Shown here one piece after another: positions 8,154 to 18,078 of a DNA stretch of 62,997 nucleotides. The DNA is taken from assembly GCF_937873765.1 (NCBI RefSeq), contig NZ_CALMZC010000062.1, positions 1 to 62,997 of the forward strand. The letters are read 5' to 3'. The stretch's first letter is position 1, and each line of letters opens with the position of its first letter. A program made the translations under genes and the position numbers. This stretch comes from an uncultured Thiothrix sp. (lineage in GTDB: Bacteria > Pseudomonadota > Gammaproteobacteria > Thiotrichales > Thiotrichaceae). The notes beneath the pieces are model-generated. The model made no database searches. It had not been told where the DNA came from and saw nothing but the letters and a program-made list of their open reading frames with translations.

Positions 8154-10219
8154 GTCAAATGCGTGGCACAACCATCTTGTGGGGACAGTTCATCGTGGCC
8201 TTCATCGGAGCCATGATTGCCTTGCAAACCGCGACCCAGTTTGTGGCACATAAACTGGGGTATCAGGAGGCATTGGGGGAGCCTGTCTACCATGTGTTCG
8301 GGACACCGTGTTACTGGCCATGGAAATATTGGGCATGGCTGTACCAGTACGACTATTACGCCAAGACCGTTTTCTTTCAGGGTTCCCTGATCATTTATGG
8401 CGGGGTGTTTGCCATTTTCATGGTGATTGTGTTCATGTCAGTGAACCGGGCCAAACGTAACCAACACCCGGATGCTTACGGTACAGCCCGTTGGGCAACA
8501 CTGAAAGACATGAAGAAGGCCGGTGTGCTGGTGGACGAGGGGATCGTGCTGGCGCAAACACATGACCGTGAGCGCACCTTGTTGCGGCACAATGGCCCGG
8601 AACACTGTTTTGTGTTTGCACCTACCCGCAGCGGTAAAGGGGTGGGGATTGTTATCCCGACCTTGCTAAGCTGGCGGGCATCGGTGCTGGTCTATGACAT
8701 GAAGCGTGAGAACTGGGACATTACCGCAGGTTGGCGCAAACAGTTTTCCCATGTTCTGCGGTTTGAACCAACCGCTTCTTTTTCGGTGCGTTTCAATCCG
8801 TTGTTGGAAGTACGCAAAGGGGAAAATGAAGTCCGTGATGTGCAAAACATTGCCGACATCCTGGTGGATCCCGATGGCAGTAAGGATCGCATGGATCATT
8901 GGGAAAAGACCGGGCATTCCCTGCTAGTCGGGGCTATCTTGCACGTCCTTTATGCGGAACCAGACAAAACCCTGACGGGGGTAGCCAAGTTCCTGAGTGA
9001 CCCTGACCGGACATTCTTCAAGACCCTGAACCACATGCTCCAATGCAAGCATCTGGGCGACCGGGTACATCCCGTGGTGGCTTCTGCCGCCCGTGAGTTG
9101 CTGAACAAGAGTGAGAATGAGCTGTCCGGTGTCCTGTCCACGGCGATGAGTTTCCTGGGGCTATACCGTGACCCGATCATTTCCCGCAACACTGCCGTCA
9201 GCGACTTTACGATTGTTGACCTGATGAACGCCAAAAACCCGGTCAGCCTGTATATCGTTGTCCCGCCCAGTGATGCTGACCGTACCCGTCCGCTGATACG
9301 CCTGATGCTCAACCAGATAGGCCGCCGCCTGACGGAAAGCATGGGGCAGGATGGCAAGCCACACCGTCATGACTTGCTGATGTTGTTGGATGAGTTCCCG
9401 ACCTTGGGACGCTTGACGTTTTTTGAAAGTGAGCTGGCCTACATGGCAGGTTACGGTATCCGCGCCTTGCTGATTGCGCAGTCCCTCAACCAGATTGAAA
9501 AAGCCTACGGGCCGAACAACTCCATTCTCGACAACAGTCATATCCGGGTTACTTACGGCACACTGGATGACCGCACCGCCAAACGTATTTCGGAAATGCT
9601 GGGGACGGCGACCGAAAATCGGCGGCAAACCAACTATGCAGGCCACCGGCTTGCGCCCTGGTTGGGACACGTCATGGTCAGTGAGCAGGAATCCCCGCGT
9701 GCCTTGCTGACACCGGGCGAAGTGCTACAGTTTCCGGCTACTGAAGCCTTGGTGATGGTGGGCGGAAACCCACCTTACCGGGGATTGAAGGTCAGGTACT
9801 ACGAAGACAGGCGCTTCATGGGCAGGGCAAGGTTGCCACGCCCTGATGCCGCCGAATGGCAGGGAAAAGAACTCAAGGGGCTGGGGCTTCCCAGCGCTTG
9901 GTTACAACTGCCAGCCCCGACAGTGGAGCCAGAGCAGCCGTCAGGTGCTAATAGCAATGCTGCATCAGCGGGGATCGCGGGTGGTGTACTGCTGGAGGGT
10001 GAAATCCAGCATAACCCGGAATGGGGAATTTCTGTTGATGACAGGCAACCGCCAGAAAAATCAACACCCAAGCTGGAAATGGATGATGGGCATCAGGATG
10101 CGGAAAAACGCAAAATGCGTGAACTGGAGCAGCAACGCACGGAGCGTAACCGGCAACTGGGGAGGCAGCGGGCTATCGAACAGTCACGCCAGCCGAGTGG
10201 GGGAGGGATGCCGTTATGA
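8150..10219 (+). CDS. traG: Type IV coupling protein VirD4/TraG
   Basis: Hexameric inner-membrane ATPase that hands the relaxase-DNA complex to the secretion channel, 689 residues. Two N-terminal membrane segments (about 10-30 and 78-100) are followed by Walker A APTRSGKGVGIV (about 158-169) and Walker B LLMLLDEFPTLG (about 408-419). The FESELAYMAGYGIRALLIAQS motif of the family comes next. The C-terminus is charged and Q/R-rich. It overlaps the relaxase gene at its start and the next gene by four bases at its end, so the three genes form one unit. Confidence 0.94.
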   Translation: MSQMRGTTILWGQFIVAFIGAMIALQTATQFVAHKLGYQEALGEPVYHVFGTPCYWPWKYWAWLYQYDYYAKTVFFQGSLIIYGGVFAIFMVIVFMSVNRAKRNQHPDAYGTARWATLKDMKKAGVLVDEGIVLAQTHDRERTLLRHNGPEHCFVFAPTRSGKGVGIVIPTLLSWRASVLVYDMKRENWDITAGWRKQFSHVLRFEPTASFSVRFNPLLEVRKGENEVRDVQNIADILVDPDGSKDRMDHWEKTGHSLLVGAILHVLYAEPDKTLTGVAKFLSDPDRTFFKTLNHMLQCKHLGDRVHPVVASAARELLNKSENELSGVLSTAMSFLGLYRDPIISRNTAVSDFTIVDLMNAKNPVSLYIVVPPSDADRTRPLIRLMLNQIGRRLTESMGQDGKPHRHDLLMLLDEFPTLGRLTFFESELAYMAGYGIRALLIAQSLNQIEKAYGPNNSILDNSHIRVTYGTLDDRTAKRISEMLGTATENRRQTNYAGHRLAPWLGHVMVSEQESPRALLTPGEVLQFPATEALVMVGGNPPYRGLKVRYYEDRRFMGRARLPRPDAAEWQGKELKGLGLPSAWLQLPAPTVEPEQPSGANSNAASAGIAGGVLLEGEIQHNPEWGISVDDRQPPEKSTPKLEMDDGHQDAEKRKMRELEQQRTERNRQLGRQRAIEQSRQPSGGGMPL

Positions 10220-10677
10220 GTAAGTCAGTCCCTTATGCGGCTTTGAATATCAGGATACAGAACGATACCAAGAAACGGCTGGAAGCCTATGCTGCTGCCA
10301 AGGGGCAGTCACAGGGCAGTATTGTGGAGGCTGCCTTGCGTGAATACCTAGATGATTCCAGTCAGGCAACCCTGATCTTGCGGGAGCTGGGCAGGTTACG
10401 GCGTGGGGTAGGGCGGATGGAGCGCAACCTGGATGTGATGGATGCGGGGTTAGCGGGTTTTGTACAGATGTGGCTAGCTTACAACCCACCTTTACCCCAA
10501 GCTCAGAAAGAAGCGGCGCAGGCCATGGCAGCAGAGCGGTTTGACCAGTTCATTACCTTTATCCAGCACCAGATCAGGCAACACAAGACTTTCATTGCCC
10601 AAGTTGCTGAAGACGATCTGCTAAAGAATGAGGACATCCGTGCTTTGTTGGATATGGAAGGGGAGGGCAAAGTATGA
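10216..10677 (+). CDS. Ribbon-helix-helix (CopG-like) protein
   Basis: 153 residues. The first ~45 residues form a ribbon-helix-helix DNA-binding fold: a strand (YAALNIRIQ) followed by two helices (NDTKKRLEAYAAAKGQ and QGSIVEAALREYLDD). A longer helical C-terminal region contains a possible hydrophobic stretch near VMDAGLAGFVQMWLAYN. CopG-like genes between the coupling protein and trbB are common in P-type transfer loci and are thought to control the transfer operon. It is translationally coupled on both sides (ATGA overlaps). Confidence 0.8.
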   Translation: MSKSVPYAALNIRIQNDTKKRLEAYAAAKGQSQGSIVEAALREYLDDSSQATLILRELGRLRRGVGRMERNLDVMDAGLAGFVQMWLAYNPPLPQAQKEAAQAMAAERFDQFITFIQHQIRQHKTFIAQVAEDDLLKNEDIRALLDMEGEGKV

Positions 10678-11576
10678 GTGACTCTGCCAAACGCCGTCTG
10701 GATATGCTCAAGTTTGCTTTGGAGCCGATTGCTCCTTGGCTAGAGAAAGACACCATTACTGAGGTCATGCTCAACCCAGACGGTAAGGTGTGGGTGAATG
10801 AGCAGGGTTTGGGTATGTACAAGACCGGGATTGTCCTCAATAGCGAAGCGGCCAACCGGATTATCCGCCTGATTGCTACCGAGGCCGGAATGGAAATCAC
10901 CCCGGACAAGCCAAGCCTTGCCGCTAAACTTCCGCATTGGGGGGCAAGGGTGCAGGCATCCATCCCGCCTTACAGTGTGGATGGGCCGACGTTTAATTTT
11001 CGTTTGCCTGCACGACGCATCTACACGCTGGACGAGTATGTGGGGCAGGGGATCATGACCCAAGAACAGGCAGAGACCCTGAAACAGGCCATTCGGGATA
11101 AGCAGAACATTCTGGTGGCTGGTGGTACGGGTTCCGGCAAGACCACGCTGGTGAATGCCTTGCTGCATGAGATTGCCGGTTCCAATGACCGAGTGGTGCT
11201 GATTGAAGATAACCTTGAATTGCAGTGTCCGGTGGAGAATCTAGTCAGGAAGCTGGTCAATCCGCCGGAACTGACGCTTTCCAAAGCGATTTTTGATTCA
11301 TTGCGGGAGTATCCGAGCCGGATTATTGTGGGGGAGGTGCGGGATCGGAGTGCCTATGATTTGATTTCGATTTGGAATACTGGTCATCCGGGTAATATCT
11401 GTACCATTCATGCATCCAGTGCCGAGGATGCGCTGCACCGGCTCAACCGGTTAGCACAGCAGGCGCAACCGCAGTTCGACTTTATGCCAGAGATACAGCG
11501 GATGGTGGGGGTGGTGGTACATTTGGCTGAAGACGTAAGGTCTTCTTCAGGAAGGCGAGTGACAAGGATTGCCTAA
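10674..11576 (+). CDS. trbB: P-type conjugative transfer ATPase TrbB (VirB11)
   Basis: Hexameric traffic ATPase of the mating-pair apparatus, 300 residues. An N-terminal PAS-like domain is followed by Walker A GGTGSGKTTLVNALL (about 149-163), an Asp box VVLIEDNLELQC, Walker B IIVGEVRDRSAYDL and the His box GNICTIHASSAEDAL. In relatives, trbC follows immediately on the same strand. Here the next gene is the convergent druE, and trbC lies at 44 kb on the opposite strand. Confidence 0.94.
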   Translation: MSDSAKRRLDMLKFALEPIAPWLEKDTITEVMLNPDGKVWVNEQGLGMYKTGIVLNSEAANRIIRLIATEAGMEITPDKPSLAAKLPHWGARVQASIPPYSVDGPTFNFRLPARRIYTLDEYVGQGIMTQEQAETLKQAIRDKQNILVAGGTGSGKTTLVNALLHEIAGSNDRVVLIEDNLELQCPVENLVRKLVNPPELTLSKAIFDSLREYPSRIIVGEVRDRSAYDLISIWNTGHPGNICTIHASSAEDALHRLNRLAQQAQPQFDFMPEIQRMVGVVVHLAEDVRSSSGRRVTRIA

Positions 11577-11584
11577 CCACTTTT

Positions 11585-11687
11585 GATATTAGGAACCTCT
11601 AAAAACCTGTGAATAACCATTTCAAGCCGTTAATTTTTCATTGCTCAATTTGACGATAATGTGGGTTTTTAGAGGCTCCCCAATATC
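11585..11687. mobile_element. 103-bp inverted-repeat element, MITE-like
   Basis: GATATT-AGGA-ACCTCTAAAAACC at the left and, on the other strand, GATATT-GGGGA-GCCTCTAAAAACC at the right form imperfect inverted ends of about 23 bases around a ~56-base A+T-rich core with no gene. It sits exactly at the junction between trbB and the Druantia locus. It may be a miniature transposable element or the trace of an IS end. With such a long loop it is unlikely to be an ordinary terminator. Confidence 0.5.
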
Positions 11688-11790
11688 GGTCTGTTACCGT
11701 TTATGGATTGGAATGCATACTGCAAGTCTTGGCTAGTCATTTGGACGAACTGGGAGCAAAATTCTCCCATCGTCGAAACTTTCTGGCGCA

Positions 11791-14700
11791 TTATTTCATG
11801 TTGTTGTGATTGATGACGCTCAGATATGTTGGCCAGTTCCCGGAGCCTACCATCTGTGCAATATTGTATATTCGCAACATTTCTCTTTCTTGCAGATCTG
11901 GAGAAGCGTTAAAATTGAAATTGGCAGAGTTTCTACCCGGCATTTGAATTTTCCAGTAGCCCATGCCCTGATCAAGCAAGATCGTACTTTCTTTACCAGA
12001 TGCAAACGTCACTTTTAAAAATCTACCATGCTGTAAATCATGGGGATTTTGCTTCATGACAATTCTTGGAGTAACTCCGAAAGCACCAGCAAAAAATGAC
12101 TTTATCACCTTGCTTAAGTCTTCTCCTCGATACCAGTCATGAAATACTTGATAACTTGAACGATCAGAGCTTGGTTCCAAGGTATGGATTTCTATATGTT
12201 GGGTGTTTTGATCACAAAAAATCTCAATAAAACTGCTAAGTAGTAAAGCTGACCATGGCGATTTCATGTAGCGGTCAGAGTATACAATACTCTCAACTTG
12301 GTCAGTTTTTAATAGCGAATGAAAGACAGAAGCCTCCTTCGCAAATAAGTAGTCCAGACGACTGGCAAGTTCGCGGACAGAACCATTCAGTTCACTAGTA
12401 ATTTCAATAATCGTAGCATCTGGTTCCACCTTATTCCATGCACTACAGTCAATCTCTTTAACCGACAATGGAGAACTTTGTCGAGTGGAAGCCCAAACCC
12501 CTAAAGAGGAGGATTCAAGCCAATGCTCTCCGGGAACCAATACCCTGTCATCAGAACAGAACAAGCTTTGCGTTTCATTGTTTGTTTCAAGTTGGATGAC
12601 CAGATGCGCATCAGTCTGTAGGTCTGATCTATTAAAAGAAACAATATTTATACCCAGTTCTGATAATCTGCCTAAATCGCATTTGACTGAATCGGTGAGG
12701 CTGATCGATGAATTGATACAAATCTGTAGCAGTGTTTTGTCAATAAGTAGCCATTTAAAAATAACATCCCGGAAGTTAGAGTAACCGAGATCCCATTCAC
12801 TGCAATCATCCGATAACAACAATCGAAGCACAAGGGAGGATGAGGTTCGTCTTAAAAAGTTAATGGTTTTACTGATGAAAGGGATAGCACCTCGGGAACA
12901 ATAAGCAGCTCCGGGAATATCATTCAGCGATAGCGGCAAACTCAGGAAAGAATAAAAGTCAGCTTCATCCAGCCAGTGTCTTGCTGCTTTGCGATCCAGT
13001 TCCTCTTGCTCTACTCGGCTATCTTGGGCAGCAAGACATGATGAGCAGACATTTTCACATTCAGCAATACAATCGAGTTTACCCCGAACCGCTTTCAGTA
13101 AACCGATCACATCATCCATCGCAGCCAATACAAAACCAGCACCACCACTGGCCTGATCAAAGATTTGAACCACAGAACGTCCGGCTCCAATTTCCATGTC
13201 TTTATCGAGCCGGAAGCTGAAGCCCATCTCGGAGCTGGCAATGCCCAACCGGTCAGCTACTACATCACGTAAGGCGACAGCGATTGTGGATGCAATAATT
13301 TTATCTTCGTGGCTGTCACTCAACCATTGCCCTGTTTTAGGGTTCTTCAGGTACAACTCAAAAACATCCGTAGTGATCTGATATCCAAGGTAGATATTTC
13401 TTTGCACAGCCTCCCCGGAACAGTTTTTCTCCTTGTTGCTTCCTACCCGCCCACCGCTAACGGGACGATGTTCTTTGTCAGGCATTAACTCGCCGGGAAT
13501 GTTGTTCTGTGCAGTCATTGATTCAGCACGTCCACAGCTCATGCATACGGCATAACCGTATTCGAACTCCCCGGAGGAATGATAAAAAACGCTTCCTTTA
13601 TGCCCATAACGCACAAAGCCACAACGGGCATCAGGCAAGGCTACAGTCTCACCATCCAGTTGTATTCGCGGACGTTCAACCCGGATGAATTTTTGTGTTG
13701 TGACATCGTTGCTGGCTGCTTCATAAAAGTCTGTGACAAAACCACCAGGTCGTAGCACTTGTTTTCTGTGTGACAACGGGATTTCAGTATTACAATGTGA
13801 ACACTTGAGATCATTACTGTTACTATAAGCTTTTTCTGTAACCCCAACAGTTCCACATTCCTTGCAGCGCCATGCGGTATCAAACTTTTGGACCTCGTTG
13901 ATGTGCCCTCCAGCGTGCCATTGCAGGCTTACCCCGACTGATCGATGTACTCGCCCATCAATTACTACTTGAGCACCGGGTGCATATTCTCTGATGGCGA
14001 TATCAAGCCCTCTTGATGGCAACTCCTTCCATTTTGCAGGGTTATCATCCCTGCTGCCTGATTCCTGTTTTTCTTTGCTTTGTTTGAAATCTTCCCAATT
14101 GTAAGTATTAAGCGTAACAACATCCGTTGGAAAACCATAAACAGGCAAATAAGCTCTCACAGACAAGTCACGTAATAAATATTCATCCTCATGGCGTTTA
14201 AGCTCAAGACCCAGTGCTTTTTTGTATGCTTCCTCTTTCGCTTCTTTTAACAGGCGGTTTAATTTTTCAAATTCGCCAATCCATCGTTGTTGAATATCCT
14301 TCAATACTATTGTAGATTCTGTGTAAACATTGGTCAGTCTGCGTCCAGCGATGCCCGTGCCGTTAACAATATTTTTTACGGACTGAGCGGTGATATCCTC
14401 AGTGGCAGGGGTTTCGAGCCACTCAATAAATTGGCTACATGGTGAGTCTGAACCATTAAAAAACCATTTAACTGTCAGTTTTGTATATTCTTCAGTGAGG
14501 GGTATTTCTGTCCGCAGAAAGTAAGACAGCAGGAATGAATTGACATGCCTATGGACGATTTTATCTGAACTCAGTGTAATGCCGGGTGCTGGTATTCTGG
14601 TAACAAATGGCCACTCTGGCTTTTTAAAAGCGCGTTTATTATGTGGATTTGCTTTACACAGAGTATATGCTATCGCTCTTGATTCACTACGTCGGCCTGC

Positions 14701-17700
14701 ACGGCCCGCCCGCTGCAAATAGTTTGCTGGATGTGGTGGCACATTGTTCATTACCACAGCAGAAATACCACCAATATCAACCCCCATCTCCATGGTCGTT
14801 GAACAGTTCAGTACATTGATTTTTCCACGTTTGAACATGTCCTCATATTGTTCTAGGCGATGAGACGTTTGTTGGGCTGAATGTTCCGCAGTCCGATAGT
14901 AAAAACCACCTTCGACAGTTCTATCGCTTATATCCGTCCACAGGTTTTCACTTCTGAGTTCGGCAATTTCCTGATCTTGTCTAACCAGTTCACGAATCTG
15001 AGTCACTTTCGGCGTAGCGCTACTGTCGGGTCTTATCGCTGATAGTTTAGGCAAGTGTATCTTTTCACAACGGTAATCCACGCCTTTCAGAACTTTCAAG
15101 GGAAGGTAGGGTGTTAAGCCCCTGAATGTCGTATCTAGGAGGCGATGCGTTTCGCGACAAACCCAAGCTTCGGTAGGAAGAGAAAAGGTGAGTGTCTCCA
15201 AACGTAACTGATAGCCCTGATCGCCTAATTCCAGGATTCCTACCTGGCTACTGGTTAAAGTCTCCCAAGCAGCTTTAAGCCATAAATTGATTTTTTCCTT
15301 ATCCAGTGGGGTCGTCCGATCGAGGTTACAGCCAACTTCCAGTAATTTGATCGGTCTGCTGGCATTGCCTAGTTTAATTTGAGGCCATTTTTTGATACGG
15401 CTGCTTTCCACAATATCCGCATCAGGCGCACGTAATGATTTTGGTGAGAACCTTGCGCCCATCCAGAATTGGACGGTATTGTCGAGCTTGATATAAGTAT
15501 TCTCCCGCACGTAGAAATCAAGCAGAACTTTTAGGTAGTTACGCCAGTCATCCAATGTCAGATTCTTCCCCTGAGCAATATCGCCGACAAGATCAGAAGC
15601 TGCTCTGGTTTCAGTCCAAAATCGGGGTGTCTGGGAGATATTTTCCAGTCCCTTATAACCGATCTTTACAATACCTAAAGTTTCGGTACTGTTTTGATTT
15701 TTAGGACGACGGGTAAACTCTCTGGCAAGCAATAGACGGGCAATGGAAATACCTGCTTCATGCCCTGTAAACAAAATTGGGTTGGTATCCCGGTTGTAAT
15801 CAAGGATAGATTGTGAGATGTCTTTGTAAGCAGCGAGATCAGTCATCAATTCTTGCCAACTGACCACGATTCTCTGTGGTTTTCCAGCAATACCTGATTT
15901 CAACTTTTCAGCTGAGGTACGCATGGTTGCAGCGATTTCGTGCATCCCTTTACGTTTCCAAGTCTCAGCTTCGCTGATTAATTTTTCGTACTGTATATCT
16001 TCATCTGGATTATCAACCGGTAAGAAATCCGCCTTGGCCTGCTGTTGAGCCAGAATCTCAAATATGATCCCCCGAAGTCTGGAACGCTCAGCCTCTTGCT
16101 GCATCCGAACAGCCATCCGGGCTGTACCTTGTCGGCTATCGGTGAAAGTAATCAGTTTTCGGCCACGTCCGGGTAATTCTTCAGGCGATTTTCCATCACA
16201 ATCTTCCTTATCTGGGTCAGGACAAAACTCAAGAACGGTTGGCACTACATTTGCCGTATAAAATGGTGAGCCAAGATAAGCTTTTCGCAACCAGTCCCGA
16301 CCGTAGGAAGAAGTCAAGTCGCAACAGCTACATGAAGCCTCATGCTCATACGCCATGGACACTTTAATTCCGTTGTTAACCATACCAATTTTCAAGTCGG
16401 TACCAAGACGCTGAATCATGTATGGTTCTTTGTCAATTTGGCCTCCAGCCAAAACTCTTCGCCCAGTGACGTTTCTGGATTCTTTGCCCAAACCATCGTC
16501 TTCCTCATCACCCGACTCATAACTCAGGGAAAATTCATCTTCAACGTAAGGGCTAAGCTGGTGTAATTCACCACCCTTATCCTCAGCCAGCAAGTGTGGC
16601 GTCTTGCAATCATTACAAAAAGCCAGCTCGTAAACAGGCGCATGACAATGGCATCGGGAGCGTTGATTGACGTAAACATTACCAAATGGCCATTTCCCCA
16701 AAGTATCCGGTTTCGCTGGGCAGGTCGGATCAACACAAGCCCATAAGCCGTGCAGCATTTGCTGAAAAAGATGAATACGCAGTTTAAGGAATGGGTCTTC
16801 TTTGGTGGTAGGGCGAGTGCCGGTCATTAAATCCAGCCAGCCGATTATTTCCTGCTGCCGATCCTCATTACTGGTTGAGTGAAGCTGTTGCTCCATTTTC
16901 TGGATCAACTCGTTGATGTTGTAGGGTCTCTCCCCCTTGATAATCAGAGTGCGTAAATCATGAGCGAAACGGCAGTTAGCCAATGCATCAAAACGTACAG
17001 GGGAAACCTCTGTATCCGGGTCAATAGCCTGTATTGCCTGGAAATTTAAACCTCGCTGTTCAGGAAGGGGAATTTCATTCCACACACGTTTACCGCCAAT
17101 CACTTCAACCTGATCGACTGACACACCCGCAAGATCTGCAAGATAACGGGTAAGCTGTTCTTTGGCATCATCCCCGGCAATGGTTGCCGACGTAGCGACA
17201 AAACGAATGTCTTTGGCATTTTTGCCAAACGCTTCAACGACCCGTCTCAATAACAAAGAAATCTCGGCTGCCTGAGAGCCGACATAGGTATGCGCCTCAT
17301 CAAGCACAATCCAGCGTAATGATCCCTGCTGGCGTGAAATCTCCAGGATAGGGGAATCAACCTGACGCACCAGCATATATTCCAGCATGGTGGCATTTGT
17401 CATCAAAATAGGTGCGGGTTCTCTGCGTAATAATTCCCTTGATAGAATCTGGTTGGGTTTCTCTTTTTGTTCCTTTCGTACTGTATTAGCCTTTTCCTCT
17501 GTCTTGCCGTTGTAGAGACAGAATCTGAGATTTTGACCATAAGTTTTGGTCCAGGCATCCAGACGTTCTTGCTGCGAATTGATCAGTGCGTTTAACGGGT
17601 ATAAAAATAACGCTCTGACACCAATCAACGCAACATCTTGACTTTCTTGTTCACGAATCAAATCTTCGAGAATGGGAATCATGAAACATTCTGTTTTTCC

Positions 17701-18072
17701 TGAACCAGTGCCAGTGGTGACAATAACTGATTTGGGTTGTTTGTTTAATAGTACGTTCCATGCATGAAGCTGATGCTTATACGGTTTAAGAGTTCGTGGA
17801 AAATCATATGCAGGAGCCGACTCTAGGGTATCCAGCAGACTCTTTGATAATAACTTGCCTTCAATGGCAGCTAATGTGGTTGTAGCAGGTTCCCAGCCAA
17901 AAGTATGCTCAAATACAGGTGGTGCAAGAAAACACCCTTCGGTTCCCAGTTCGTTAACCATCTGATTGGAGAGATGCTCGCGTAAACCGATATTATGGAT
18001 ACCTAAAATACTGAGAGTGGATTCACGTATTCGGCTTAAACTTTGATTGATGAGCTTCTGGAAAAATGCCAT
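11791..18072 (-). CDS. druE: Druantia DruE: giant DEAH helicase with DUF1998
   Basis: 2093-residue protein, the length typical of DruE, the hallmark of Druantia anti-phage systems. Superfamily 2 helicase motifs are present: Walker A TTGTGSGKTECF (about 119-130), DEAH in IVLDEAHTYVGS (about 255-266), VATSATIAG (motif III) and YLQRAGRAGRR (motif VI, about 1119). Cysteine clusters occur near 475 (CHCHAPVYELAFCNDC) and 1400 (CKECG...CSHC). A DUF1998-type four-Cys segment ECENVCSSCLA lies near 1665. The last ~350 residues look like a phospholipase-D/MIT_C-type region (HGRFLKVTFASG, ILLDQGMGYW), a weak assignment. AAGGA supports the ATG, and only 6 bases separate it from druH. Base composition is clearly A+T-richer than the plasmid backbone. 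Confidence 0.85.
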   Translation of the reverse strand: MAFFQKLINQSLSRIRESTLSILGIHNIGLREHLSNQMVNELGTEGCFLAPPVFEHTFGWEPATTTLAAIEGKLLSKSLLDTLESAPAYDFPRTLKPYKHQLHAWNVLLNKQPKSVIVTTGTGSGKTECFMIPILEDLIREQESQDVALIGVRALFLYPLNALINSQQERLDAWTKTYGQNLRFCLYNGKTEEKANTVRKEQKEKPNQILSRELLRREPAPILMTNATMLEYMLVRQVDSPILEISRQQGSLRWIVLDEAHTYVGSQAAEISLLLRRVVEAFGKNAKDIRFVATSATIAGDDAKEQLTRYLADLAGVSVDQVEVIGGKRVWNEIPLPEQRGLNFQAIQAIDPDTEVSPVRFDALANCRFAHDLRTLIIKGERPYNINELIQKMEQQLHSTSNEDRQQEIIGWLDLMTGTRPTTKEDPFLKLRIHLFQQMLHGLWACVDPTCPAKPDTLGKWPFGNVYVNQRSRCHCHAPVYELAFCNDCKTPHLLAEDKGGELHQLSPYVEDEFSLSYESGDEEDDGLGKESRNVTGRRVLAGGQIDKEPYMIQRLGTDLKIGMVNNGIKVSMAYEHEASCSCCDLTSSYGRDWLRKAYLGSPFYTANVVPTVLEFCPDPDKEDCDGKSPEELPGRGRKLITFTDSRQGTARMAVRMQQEAERSRLRGIIFEILAQQQAKADFLPVDNPDEDIQYEKLISEAETWKRKGMHEIAATMRTSAEKLKSGIAGKPQRIVVSWQELMTDLAAYKDISQSILDYNRDTNPILFTGHEAGISIARLLLAREFTRRPKNQNSTETLGIVKIGYKGLENISQTPRFWTETRAASDLVGDIAQGKNLTLDDWRNYLKVLLDFYVRENTYIKLDNTVQFWMGARFSPKSLRAPDADIVESSRIKKWPQIKLGNASRPIKLLEVGCNLDRTTPLDKEKINLWLKAAWETLTSSQVGILELGDQGYQLRLETLTFSLPTEAWVCRETHRLLDTTFRGLTPYLPLKVLKGVDYRCEKIHLPKLSAIRPDSSATPKVTQIRELVRQDQEIAELRSENLWTDISDRTVEGGFYYRTAEHSAQQTSHRLEQYEDMFKRGKINVLNCSTTMEMGVDIGGISAVVMNNVPPHPANYLQRAGRAGRRSESRAIAYTLCKANPHNKRAFKKPEWPFVTRIPAPGITLSSDKIVHRHVNSFLLSYFLRTEIPLTEEYTKLTVKWFFNGSDSPCSQFIEWLETPATEDITAQSVKNIVNGTGIAGRRLTNVYTESTIVLKDIQQRWIGEFEKLNRLLKEAKEEAYKKALGLELKRHEDEYLLRDLSVRAYLPVYGFPTDVVTLNTYNWEDFKQSKEKQESGSRDDNPAKWKELPSRGLDIAIREYAPGAQVVIDGRVHRSVGVSLQWHAGGHINEVQKFDTAWRCKECGTVGVTEKAYSNSNDLKCSHCNTEIPLSHRKQVLRPGGFVTDFYEAASNDVTTQKFIRVERPRIQLDGETVALPDARCGFVRYGHKGSVFYHSSGEFEYGYAVCMSCGRAESMTAQNNIPGELMPDKEHRPVSGGRVGSNKEKNCSGEAVQRNIYLGYQITTDVFELYLKNPKTGQWLSDSHEDKIIASTIAVALRDVVADRLGIASSEMGFSFRLDKDMEIGAGRSVVQIFDQASGGAGFVLAAMDDVIGLLKAVRGKLDCIAECENVCSSCLAAQDSRVEQEELDRKAARHWLDEADFYSFLSLPLSLNDIPGAAYCSRGAIPFISKTINFLRRTSSSLVLRLLLSDDCSEWDLGYSNFRDVIFKWLLIDKTLLQICINSSISLTDSVKCDLGRLSELGINIVSFNRSDLQTDAHLVIQLETNNETQSLFCSDDRVLVPGEHWLESSSLGVWASTRQSSPLSVKEIDCSAWNKVEPDATIIEITSELNGSVRELASRLDYLFAKEASVFHSLLKTDQVESIVYSDRYMKSPWSALLLSSFIEIFCDQNTQHIEIHTLEPSSDRSSYQVFHDWYRGEDLSKVIKSFFAGAFGVTPRIVMKQNPHDLQHGRFLKVTFASGKESTILLDQGMGYWKIQMPGRNSANFNFNASPDLQEREMLRIYNIAQMVGSGNWPTYLSVINHNNMK

Positions 18073-18078
18073 TGAAAT

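Noticed and set aside
9723..9735. Iteron-like GGAAACTGTAGCA inside the coupling-protein gene
   Set aside because: It has a mismatch in the core and lies in conserved coding sequence (EVLQFPATEAL), so coding constraint explains it.
12721..12734. AATCTGTAGCAG inside druE
   Set aside because: Partial iteron match without the GG before it, in foreign A+T-rich coding DNA; likely chance.
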